From Alphaproteobacteria bacterium (GTDB lineage Bacteria; Pseudomonadota; Alphaproteobacteria; RF32; CAG-239): a stretch of 6,627 nucleotides of DNA. The stretch lies in assembly GCA_017557925.1 (NCBI GenBank), contig JAFYWO010000121.1, positions 1 to 6,627 on the forward strand, read 5' to 3'. The position numbers and the translations under genes are program-made. The notes under the pieces are model-generated. The model did no database searches. It saw only the letters and a program-made list of their open reading frames with translations, and was not told the origin of the DNA. This document shows, in pieces, positions 1-5,584 of this stretch (positions within the stretch are counted from its first letter, which is position 1; the number at the start of each line of letters is the position of its first letter).

Positions 1-191
1 GCATATAAATTTTGGTAGTAATCATCACTATAATGGCAACGAGAACAATTTCCGACCATAATTCCTGCCATAAATGTTAATATCAATAAAACTAGAGCCA
101 TAAAAATTTTTTTGCACTGATAACATTCTATGTTACAGCAGTTGTGGTTGTTTGGGGTGTTATCCATTTTTTTTCTCCATAAAAAATCCAT
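1..191 (-). CDS. Small cysteine-rich single-pass membrane protein, partial (C-terminus beyond window)
   Basis: This reading frame is too short for routine ORF calling. It opens at an ATG (189-191) and stays open for 63 codons to the left edge, so the C-terminus is missing. A perfect AGGAGG lies 7 nt upstream, which makes this start convincing; a second in-frame ATG at codon 9 also has a GGAG before it and is a possible alternative. The visible protein has a polar N-terminus with four Cys (C18, C19, C23, C26), then KK and one hydrophobic helix (about residues 29-47). C49-S-R-C-H53 follows directly, then an acidic, Tyr-rich stretch. By the positive-inside rule the N-terminus should be cytosolic and the CxxCH side periplasmic. 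CxxCH is the haem c attachment motif, but one short match next to a helix does not prove a cytochrome, and metal binding or disulfides are also possible. I do not recognise a family. It is divergent from the M50-like gene. Confidence 0.6.
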   Translation of the reverse strand, partial: MDFLWRKKMDNTPNNHNCCNIECYQCKKIFMALVLLILTFMAGIMVGNCSRCHYSDDYYQNLY

Positions 192-198
192 TTTATTA

Positions 199-204
199 CC
201 TCCT
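199..204 (-). promoter_or_regulatory. Strong Shine-Dalgarno for the partial minus-strand gene
   Basis: The minus strand reads AGGAGG, a full match to the anti-Shine-Dalgarno core, 7 nt before the ATG at 189-191. It is the best evidence that the truncated small frame is a real gene and that its first ATG is used. Confidence 0.7.
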
Positions 205-221
205 AGATTTAAGGTGATATC

Positions 222-249
222 TATATAGTCATTAAAAAAAGTTTTACAA
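222..249 (-). promoter_or_regulatory. Putative sigma70-type promoter for the partial minus-strand gene
   Basis: On the minus strand TTGTAA (244-249) and TATATA (222-227) are separated by 16 nt. Transcription would start near 215, about 25 nt before the ATG. The region is very AT-rich, so such matches are common by chance. Position between divergent genes supports it. Confidence 0.35.
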
Positions 250-266
250 CAGTGAGGAAATATTGT

Positions 267-294
267 TTGAAAAAATAATATTTATTTTTAAAAT
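267..294 (+). promoter_or_regulatory. Putative sigma70-type promoter for the M50-like gene
   Basis: TTGAAA (267-272) and TAAAAT (289-294) are separated by 16 nt, giving a start near 301 and a very short leader before the Shine-Dalgarno at 304-309. The match is reasonable, but the AT-rich background makes it tentative. Confidence 0.35.
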
Positions 295-303
295 AAAGAT
301 AAT

Positions 304-309
304 AAGGAG
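304..309 (+). promoter_or_regulatory. Shine-Dalgarno deciding the GTG start of the M50-like gene
   Basis: AAGGAG sits 6 nt before the GTG at 316. The first in-frame ATG is codon 39, beyond the first membrane segment, so this site decides in favour of the GTG start. Confidence 0.7.
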
Positions 310-315
310 ATTAAA

Positions 316-993
316 GTGGCTAGAATTTTTGATTTTTTACTTGAACTTATAAAATGGCCAGTGGCTGTTTTGAGTGTTATATGTTTGCCTGCTTTTATAG
401 AGGCGCTTGAATATTGTGATGTACGTAATATGAGGTTTATTGTATTTTTGGTCGGTTGTTTTGTTTATTTAGGAGTAAAAATTGTTGCTGGTGTCAGAAG
501 TAATATTTTTATGCAGATTTTAGCTCACGAGCTTACTCATATATTTTTTGCATTATTAACATTTCATAGAGTTACGCATCTTCATATTAACTATGATGAA
601 ACAGGTGGTGCGATGAGGTTTAGAGGTAAAGGTAATTGGCTGATAACGGTTTCTCCTTATTTTTTTCCTTTATTTTTATTTTTTTTGATGATTGGGTTTA
701 CTTTTTTTTCGGATAGGCTTCCAAGCGGTTATTGGGTAAATGGTATCATAGGATACTTTTTTGCATATCATTTAGAGAGTATGCTCGTGCAAATACACGG
801 AGAACAACCGGATTTTAAGAAGGCTGGGGTATTGTTTTGTATTTTTTTATTACCTGGAGCTAATTTGTTTATGTGTTCATTGATTTTAGCTTTTAATAAC
901 GGCGGTTTTAGTAATATGGAAAAATACTTAACGGTTGTAGAACGGTTAAGCAGTAATAGTTTTTCTCAGATTATCAATTATTTTACCAACTGA
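316..993 (+). CDS. M50-like membrane protein with HELTH zinc-binding motif
   Basis: The 225-residue protein is strongly hydrophobic, with likely membrane segments near residues 14-34, 41-60, 108-131, 141-158 and 171-193. H71-E-L-T-H75 in a hydrophobic stretch is an HExxH zinc site, with E72 as the presumed catalytic base. A GG pair (97-98), S113-P114-Y115 and a late QPDF (164-167) resemble the broad M50/M50B-like membrane metallopeptidase group. D166 is a candidate third zinc ligand, but the classical NPDG motif of site-2 proteases is not evident. There is no PDZ domain, and the length is short compared with RseP-type proteases. The GTG start is supported by AAGGAG at 304-309. The gene runs convergently into ldcA and overlaps its end by 11 nt. 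Its substrate is unknown. Assignment to a zinc membrane peptidase-like family is moderately sure; activity is inferred. Confidence 0.65.
   Translation: MARIFDFLLELIKWPVAVLSVICLPAFIEALEYCDVRNMRFIVFLVGCFVYLGVKIVAGVRSNIFMQILAHELTHIFFALLTFHRVTHLHINYDETGGAMRFRGKGNWLITVSPYFFPLFLFFLMIGFTFFSDRLPSGYWVNGIIGYFFAYHLESMLVQIHGEQPDFKKAGVLFCIFLLPGANLFMCSLILAFNNGGFSNMEKYLTVVERLSSNSFSQIINYFTN
919..950 (-). terminator. Candidate intrinsic terminator of the ligase-ldcA operon, inside the M50-like gene
   Basis: Bases 927-950 form an inverted repeat: CTTAAC pairs with GTTAAG, then one mismatch, then GTT pairs with AAC around a 4-nt loop. Read on the minus strand, the hairpin is followed at once by TATTTTTCC, the expected T-tract. 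It lies 33 nt beyond the ldcA stop codon, within the last codons of the opposing gene. The stem is AT-rich and has a mismatch, so termination may be only partial. Confidence 0.45.
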
Positions 994-1870
994 TAGAACA
1001 AATTGACGGAGTTGATGTCAGTTTTACGGTTTTGCCTAACGGGATAATATGCCTTGATGGAATATGCCCGTATTGGAAGTTGGAAATAACCGGAATCTTT
1101 AAGTCTTTTGTAAAATCTTTAATACAATCACCTATTGTTCCGTCTTCTTCATCTACTATGATGCAGTCCGTAAATTGCCCGATTATAATAGCTTTAAGCT
1201 CTGAAAAGTCTTTTTGCTGTTTTAGTTGATTTAGCATTAAGTCTACTTTGTAGGTTTTTTCATCAATATCCTCTATTAACAGTATTTTTCCTTTTAGAGA
1301 TGGAAAGTATGGAGTTCCACATAATTGTAAGAAAACACTTAAACATCCTCCTATTATTTTGCCGGTGGTTTCTCCTTGTATTAGACAATTTCCAGAGCTG
1401 ATGGAATGTGTGTCTTTAAATAAAGAAGAAATAAGTGAAGAAGATGTAAGTTCATCTATAGGGCCGTTTTTAAAATCATACAAAGGTAAAAATCCTGTAA
1501 AACAGGTAATATCTGATTTTGTGATAAGAGCATTTTGCAATGCAGTAGAATCGCTTAAACCTATTATTGGTTTGGGATTATTTTTTATGTTTTCGTAATC
1601 AATGAGTTCAAGTATGTGTGAAGAACCTGCACCGCCTCTTATACAAAATAAGGCTTTAATTGATTTATCTTTAAACATTTGGTTTATTGTGTTTGCTCTT
1701 TGTTCTTTAGAACCAGCCATATATCTGTATTGACTGTTTAGATTATCAGCTAATACAACTTCCAGGCCTAAACTTTTTAGGTAGTTTATGGATGGAGTAA
1801 GGTTTTTATTTTTTAATCCGCAAGAAGGTGCAATAAAACCTACACGGTCACCTTTTTTTAGTATTGCCAT
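983..1870 (-). CDS. ldcA: LD-carboxypeptidase (muramoyltetrapeptide carboxypeptidase), family S66
   Basis: LdcA removes the terminal D-Ala from murein tetrapeptides in the cytosol, giving the tripeptide used in cell-wall recycling. The 295 residues match the usual family length of about 300. The N-terminal GDRVGFIAPS (7-16) is the family opening, and IRGGAGSS (77-84) follows. The Ser-Glu-His triad is visible as S106 in GLSDST, E200 in LLIEDIDE and H269 in YGHIPS. There is no signal peptide, consistent with a cytosolic enzyme. The ATG overlaps the stop codon of the upstream ligase by 1 nt (TAATG) and has GGAG at 1879-1882, so the two genes are probably translationally coupled. The 3' end overlaps the convergent M50-like gene by 11 nt. 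The family call is secure. The exact substrate (recycled tetrapeptide, or another LD-linked peptide such as microcin C7 for MccF relatives) is inferred from the neighbouring Mur ligase. Confidence 0.92.
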   Translation of the reverse strand: MAILKKGDRVGFIAPSCGLKNKNLTPSINYLKSLGLEVVLADNLNSQYRYMAGSKEQRANTINQMFKDKSIKALFCIRGGAGSSHILELIDYENIKNNPKPIIGLSDSTALQNALITKSDITCFTGFLPLYDFKNGPIDELTSSSLISSLFKDTHSISSGNCLIQGETTGKIIGGCLSVFLQLCGTPYFPSLKGKILLIEDIDEKTYKVDLMLNQLKQQKDFSELKAIIIGQFTDCIIVDEEDGTIGDCIKDFTKDLKIPVISNFQYGHIPSRHIIPLGKTVKLTSTPSICSISW

Positions 1871-3234
1871 TAGATTTTCTCCAAAATTTCAAATCCCATA
1901 AGTGTAATAGTATTATCTCTTGCTCCCATTAGGACTATTCTATCATTTTTGTCGGCTATTTTTAGGATATATTCTTTAAGGTTTTCTCTTTTTTCAAAGA
2001 AAATAGAGTTCTTTTTTAATGAAATAGCGTGGTTTACCAAATCTTTTGATGATATATCACGTTTTACAGTGCCTCCGGCAAAGTATATTTCCGGTATAAG
2101 TAAGATATCATCATCGTCCATTTGTTTACAAAAACTTTCTATGATTTGTTTTCCCATCATTCTCATAGGGGCAAAGCCGTGTGGTTGGAACATTATTATC
2201 AAGCGTCCCTTGTAGGTTTTTAGGGCAGACATTGAGGCCAAGACTTTGTCAGGATTGTGTGCAAAGTCATCTATTACGGTAATAGAATTTTTTGTGCCTA
2301 GTATTTCCAGTCTGCGTTTTGTTCCTTGAAAATTTTCAAGTATTTGACATGAATTATGGACATCTATTCCTAAAAGAGAACAGCATGCTATGGCACAAAG
2401 AGCATTGGCTACATTAAATTTACCGATTAGATTTAATCTATATTTTTTATTGTTTATGGTGTATATGGTGCCGTCTTTTACAGGGGTTATTTCAGAAGCA
2501 TAAAAGTCGGCAGAAGAATCAGTAATACTGAATGACAATACGTTTGTATGGGAATTTTGAATAACTGATGAATTAGGGCAGTCTTTGTTATAAACAACAC
2601 CTTTTTTTGCTCGTGAGGCGAAGTTTTTGAAAAGAGTTTGCAGTTCTTCTATAGATTTATGGTCAAGAGTAATGTTGTTGATGACAGATATATAAGGGGT
2701 ATATTTTTCTATAGAGCCATCAGATTCATCGGCTTCTATTACACAATATTGTCCGTTATTTAAGATTACATTTGGTATACCTTTTTGGTCTTCATAATTT
2801 TTTAGAAGTGCACCATTTATCAATAAAGGTAATTTGTTTGACTTATCTAAGATATAGCCAATCATAGCGGTAACGGTTGATTTCCCGCTTGTTCCGCCTA
2901 CAGCTATATTGTAGGGATATGAAGAAAATATTTCTGATAAAAGGTCTGAACGATGTAGGATGGGGATATTTAATTCTTTTGCTTTTTTTATATCAGGTAT
3001 GGTATCTTCTACGGCTGTAGAGGTATATAAAGCAGAGTAAGAATTATCAATCATAGAACCATTCTGAGGATAAATTTTTATACCCAATTCTTGTAAGGCT
3101 TGTTTGTTTTTTTCTTCTTTTTTTTGGTCAAAACTTCTATCTGTTCCGGATACTTCATAATTTTTAAATTTCAGCACTTGTGCAAGGGCACTCATTCCGC
3201 TTCCTGCTATTCCAGAGAATCCCACCTTAGTCAT
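1870..3234 (-). CDS. Mur ligase family protein, Mpl/MurC-like (UDP-MurNAc:peptide ligase)
   Basis: This 454-residue ATP-dependent amide ligase has all three Mur domains. The N-terminal UDP-binding fold has GIAGSGMSALA (8-18). The ATP loop is G114-T-S-G-K-S-T120. EADESDGS (167-174) and D191-H192 are Mg and active-site motifs, and GKFNVANA (271-278) and GTKRRLE (304-310) follow. The C-terminal domain opens with DDFAHNP (322-328) and includes FQPHGFAPMR (349-358). MurC would add L-Ala to UDP-MurNAc; Mpl adds recycled tripeptide. The N-terminus and FQPH resemble MurC, while DDFAH, the length and coupling to ldcA favour Mpl, so I leave the symbol blank. Two deviations are Ser for the usual His in the GTHGKT loop, and HNP for HHP. 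AAGGA at 3243-3247 supports the ATG. It is the first gene of the pair and is divergent from the TetR gene. Confidence 0.85.
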   Translation of the reverse strand: MTKVGFSGIAGSGMSALAQVLKFKNYEVSGTDRSFDQKKEEKNKQALQELGIKIYPQNGSMIDNSYSALYTSTAVEDTIPDIKKAKELNIPILHRSDLLSEIFSSYPYNIAVGGTSGKSTVTAMIGYILDKSNKLPLLINGALLKNYEDQKGIPNVILNNGQYCVIEADESDGSIEKYTPYISVINNITLDHKSIEELQTLFKNFASRAKKGVVYNKDCPNSSVIQNSHTNVLSFSITDSSADFYASEITPVKDGTIYTINNKKYRLNLIGKFNVANALCAIACCSLLGIDVHNSCQILENFQGTKRRLEILGTKNSITVIDDFAHNPDKVLASMSALKTYKGRLIIMFQPHGFAPMRMMGKQIIESFCKQMDDDDILLIPEIYFAGGTVKRDISSKDLVNHAISLKKNSIFFEKRENLKEYILKIADKNDRIVLMGARDNTITLMGFEILEKI

Positions 3235-3270
3235 AATTTGGTTCCTTTTTGTTATTGAGTTTGTTGGAAA

Positions 3271-3299
3271 AATATAACTTAAATAGTTTAATTTTTCAT
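3271..3299 (-). promoter_or_regulatory. Putative promoter of the Mur ligase-ldcA operon
   Basis: On the minus strand ATGAAA (3294-3299) and TATATT (3271-3276) are 17 nt apart, placing the start near 3264, about 30 nt before the ligase ATG. The spacer contains the palindrome TTAAATAGTTTAA (3279-3291). A regulator bound there would block this promoter. Confidence 0.35.
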
Positions 3300-3355
3300 A
3301 AAAAAAACTTGAACAGTGTCTTAAAATGATTTATCGTAAAAAAAACTTATGAAAC
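3278..3355. repeat. Imperfect tandem duplication of about 37 bp between divergent promoters; candidate TetR operators
   Basis: Copy A is 3278-3314 and copy B is 3320-3355. Both begin CTTAAA, continue through a G and TTTA, reach TC[A/G], then share the exact 12-mer TAAAAAAAACTT (3299-3310 and 3337-3348), and end in GAAC or GAAAC. Each copy opens with a dyad: TTAAA-TAG-TTTAA in A, and TAAA-ATGA-TTTA (3322-3333) in B. Copy A overlaps the putative ligase promoter, and copy B covers the putative tetR promoter. Duplicated dyads between a TetR gene and a divergent operon are typical operator placement, but binding is inferred. Confidence 0.5.
3309..3337 (+). promoter_or_regulatory. Putative promoter of the TetR-family gene
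   Basis: TTGAAC (3309-3314) and TATCGT (3332-3337) are 17 nt apart, with a start near 3344 and a leader of about 24 nt. The -10 match is imperfect. It lies across the junction of the two tandem copies, so a protein binding copy B would repress it (autoregulation, inferred). Confidence 0.35.
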
Positions 3356-3367
3356 GGGTTAAAAGAT

Positions 3368-3973
3368 ATGGCTAAAATAAAAGATAAAAGCAAAGAAGAA
3401 ATCAAAATAGATTTAATAAATAAGTCTCGTGAAATAATAAAAGATAAAGGTGTTGAATGTTTGACCGCTAGAAAATTAGCTGAGTACTCCGGTTATGTGG
3501 TTGGAACGATTTATAACCGCTTTAAGAGTATGGATGAGTTGGTTATGTGGGAGAATTGTTTAACGCTTGATGAACTTTATGAAAGCTTAAAAGTAACTGA
3601 TATGACATCTGATGCGTATGTCAACTTAAACAGAATACTTGATAGATTTGTTGATTATGTATTAAATAATAAAAATCTTTGGTTTACTCTTTATAATTTT
3701 CATTTTAAGAGTGTTATGGATAGTTATCCGTTGTTTTATTTAAGACGAATCGTTAAAATCATTCAGTTGTTGGAAAAAAATTTAAGCAAGTTGTTTATAG
3801 GTATTCATAGTGTTGAACGCAAGGTTTTAGCCGAAGTCTTGTTTATTAATTTATTTGCTTTAAGCTCTTTGTTGACTACAGAAGAAGAATTTAAGCACTT
3901 GAAAAAGAAGTATGTTGCCAAAGTTATGTTTAATACATATTTGGCTGGTGTTTCCAGATTGAAAGAAAAGTAA
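3368..3973 (+). CDS. TetR-family transcriptional regulator
   Basis: The protein has 201 residues, the usual TetR length. The N-terminal DNA-binding domain shows the typical pattern: a first helix ending in IIKDKGVECLTARKLAE, then the helix-turn-helix through SGYVVGTIYNRF (41-52) and the following FKSMDEL (52-58). The remainder (about 60-200) is a helical ligand/dimer domain with no catalytic motif, and the ligand cannot be read from the sequence. The ATG start fits the domain boundary, but the ribosome site is weak (only GGGT about 9 nt upstream). Low translation would suit a repressor. It is divergent from the Mur ligase-ldcA unit across 133 nt containing the tandem dyads, so it probably regulates that unit and itself. 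It runs convergently towards pntB with a 4-nt gap and could also act elsewhere in the genome. Confidence 0.88.
   Translation: MAKIKDKSKEEIKIDLINKSREIIKDKGVECLTARKLAEYSGYVVGTIYNRFKSMDELVMWENCLTLDELYESLKVTDMTSDAYVNLNRILDRFVDYVLNNKNLWFTLYNFHFKSVMDSYPLFYLRRIVKIIQLLEKNLSKLFIGIHSVERKVLAEVLFINLFALSSLLTTEEEFKHLKKKYVAKVMFNTYLAGVSRLKEK
3917..3945 (-). terminator. Hairpin past pntB, inside the tetR 3' end; weak terminator candidate
   Basis: GCCAAA (3917-3922) pairs with TTTGGC (3940-3945), and TATGT (3925-3929) with ACATA (3935-3939), around a 5-nt loop with a 2-nt bulge. On the minus strand it lies 33 nt after the pntB stop. A short T-run (CTTTTTC) appears only about 10 nt further on, so the tail is not canonical and Rho-dependent ending is equally possible. 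Confidence 0.3.
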
Positions 3974-3977
3974 ATTT

Positions 3978-5300
3978 TTATTCAAGAGCAGATATAATTT
4001 GTTGTAGTATGTCTTTTGCATTACCAAATATCATAAGAGTTTTATTGTTATAAAAAAGAGGGTTGTCTATACCGGAATATCCGGGAGCAAGAGAGCGTTT
4101 TATAAAGATTATTTTGGTGGCTTTTTCTACTTCTAAGATAGGCATTCGGTATATTGGAGAAGAAGAATCTGTTTTAGCTAAAGGATTAGTAATATCATTA
4201 GCTCCGACAACAAGTGCTATGTCGGCGGTTTGAAAGTCGTTGTTTATATCTTTTAATTCGTATATAATGTTATCCGGTATTGATGCTTCTGCAAGAAGTA
4301 TATTCAGGTGTCCGGGCATTCTTCCTGCAACAGGATGAATGGCAAATTTTACGGTTACGTTGTAGGTGTTTTGCAAAATATCAGAAAGAGTTTTCAGTTC
4401 GTGTTCTGCAGATGATGTTGCCATTCCAAAACCTGGGACAATAATTATTTTTTTGGAATTTTCTAATAAAAAAGCAACCTCCTTTGGTGATGCTTGATTT
4501 ATTTGGGATAGACGAGAATTTTTTTTAGTTTGTGTTTTTGGTGTAAAAAACAAAACATTTAATAAGTTTCGTCCCATTGATTTTAGCATAATATAAGAAA
4601 GTATTGCTCCGCTTGCGCCTATTAATGTTCCGGTTATAATAAGCAGGGTGTTTTTTGAAATTATACCAATTAAAACAGTTGTCCAACCGGAGAGAGAATT
4701 TAGCATTGAAATTATTATGGGCATATCAGCCCCTCCTATGGGGAGAGTGAAGCAAAATCCTGATAAAGATGATAAAAAAATTATAAAAAAAAGCGATATG
4801 GAATTTGTATATGATAGATAAGGAATGGTAAGTAATATTAGAAAGAAGGATATTATACTTATGGATTTTATGGTTTTGTAGTATTTTATTTTTAGGATAT
4901 TTGCTATACTTATAAATGATGCCAAAGAGCCGAAAAATGTTATAAAACCTAATGAAATTATAAAAATAAGTAATGTTAAGTTTGAATTTTTTAATAAAAA
5001 AGAGGATATACCAATTAGAGCAGATGAAAGTCCGCCAAAACCATTTAGAATAGCTATCATTTGAGGTAGATTTTTAAATTTTATTTTTGAGGAATATATA
5101 CCTACGATTGCTCCAAGTGTTAAAGGTATTAGAGATTTTATAAAAATGTCAGATGGTAATTTTTGATAATAGATTAAAATAATTAAAAGCATTGAAAATA
5201 TTGCTAAAATATTTCCTTTATAAGCAATTTTTGGGGATGAAAGGCTATATATTGAAACAATAAAAGCAGAATAGATAAGTATTATTATAAGGTGTGTCAT
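3978..5300 (-). CDS. pntB: NAD(P) transhydrogenase subunit beta (proton channel and NADP-binding domain)
   Basis: PntB supplies most of the transmembrane proton channel and the NADP(H)-binding domain III of transhydrogenase, which couples inward proton flow to NADPH formation. The 440 residues compare with the usual 460 or so. Multiple membrane helices fill residues 1-250, with GGADMP (189-194), SMLNSLSGW (198-206) and GAILSYIMLKSMGRN (231-245). Domain III has PGFGMA (289-294), HPVAGRMPGH (322-331), GANDITNP (366-373) and KRSLAPGYSG (401-410), so the NADP site looks intact. The position of the E. coli channel histidine (His91) holds N86 in ILNGFGG, as in other three-subunit enzymes, with a His in PntAB instead. 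The ATG overlaps the pntAB stop by 4 nt (ATGA), and AAGGA lies at 5310-5314. It is the last gene of the operon, with its stop 4 nt from the end of the convergent tetR gene. Confidence 0.95.
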   Translation of the reverse strand: MTHLIIILIYSAFIVSIYSLSSPKIAYKGNILAIFSMLLIILIYYQKLPSDIFIKSLIPLTLGAIVGIYSSKIKFKNLPQMIAILNGFGGLSSALIGISSFLLKNSNLTLLIFIISLGFITFFGSLASFISIANILKIKYYKTIKSISIISFFLILLTIPYLSYTNSISLFFIIFLSSLSGFCFTLPIGGADMPIIISMLNSLSGWTTVLIGIISKNTLLIITGTLIGASGAILSYIMLKSMGRNLLNVLFFTPKTQTKKNSRLSQINQASPKEVAFLLENSKKIIIVPGFGMATSSAEHELKTLSDILQNTYNVTVKFAIHPVAGRMPGHLNILLAEASIPDNIIYELKDINNDFQTADIALVVGANDITNPLAKTDSSSPIYRMPILEVEKATKIIFIKRSLAPGYSGIDNPLFYNNKTLMIFGNAKDILQQIISALE

Positions 5301-5575
5301 TTGTTTTTATCCTTTGGTTTGAAAAGGTTTAGCATTTTTATTGAAATAAAAAATCCTCCAAAGATATTTATTGAAGCAAAAAATATGGAAATATATGTTA
5401 TTTTTTCTGCTAAGGGGGGTAATTCATTTTGAAGCAACTCTAATGCACCTATGATAATAATTCCTGATATTGCGTTTGTAACACTCATAAGAGGGGAATG
5501 TAGTACGGGTGTTACATTCCATATAGCAAAAAAGCTTATAAAGCAGGATAGTATAAATATATCTAAAATTAACAT
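5297..5575 (-). CDS. pntAB: NAD(P) transhydrogenase subunit alpha part 2 (membrane subunit)
   Basis: This 92-residue protein is the membrane part of the alpha subunit, a separate gene in three-subunit transhydrogenases. Three hydrophobic helices are visible (about 3-19, 32-46 and 60-84). The family signature WNVTPVLHSPLMSVTNAISG (19-38) is nearly perfect and includes H26, the histidine proposed to take part in proton transfer in enzymes whose PntB lacks the E. coli-type His. The C-terminus is short and Lys-rich (KPKDKNK), on the expected cytosolic side. The ATG has AAGGA at 5581-5585, overlapping the pntAA stop codon, and the spacing from pntAA is 9 nt. The stop overlaps the pntB start as ATGA, so the three genes are translated from one message. 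Confidence 0.93.
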   Translation of the reverse strand: MLILDIFILSCFISFFAIWNVTPVLHSPLMSVTNAISGIIIIGALELLQNELPPLAEKITYISIFFASINIFGGFFISIKMLNLFKPKDKNK

Positions 5576-5584
5576 TTTTTTCCT

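Noticed and set aside
192..315. Riboswitch or small RNA in the first intergenic region
   Set aside because: Only 124 nt of AT-rich sequence holding promoter-like and ribosome-binding signals; no stable stem structure was seen.
1032..1598. Plus-strand open frames at 1032-1229 and 1359-1598
   Set aside because: Both lie antisense within ldcA, whose catalytic motifs are clear. Neither shows a recognisable domain or ribosome site.
1949..2215. Plus-strand open frame of 88 codons
   Set aside because: It is antisense to the conserved C-terminal domain of the Mur ligase and has no supporting motif.
3299..3348. The repeated TAAAAAAAACTT 12-mer as a start of a CRISPR array
   Set aside because: There are only two copies, A-rich, 38 nt apart, with related flanks. 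This fits a duplicated regulatory module and not repeats with unique spacers.
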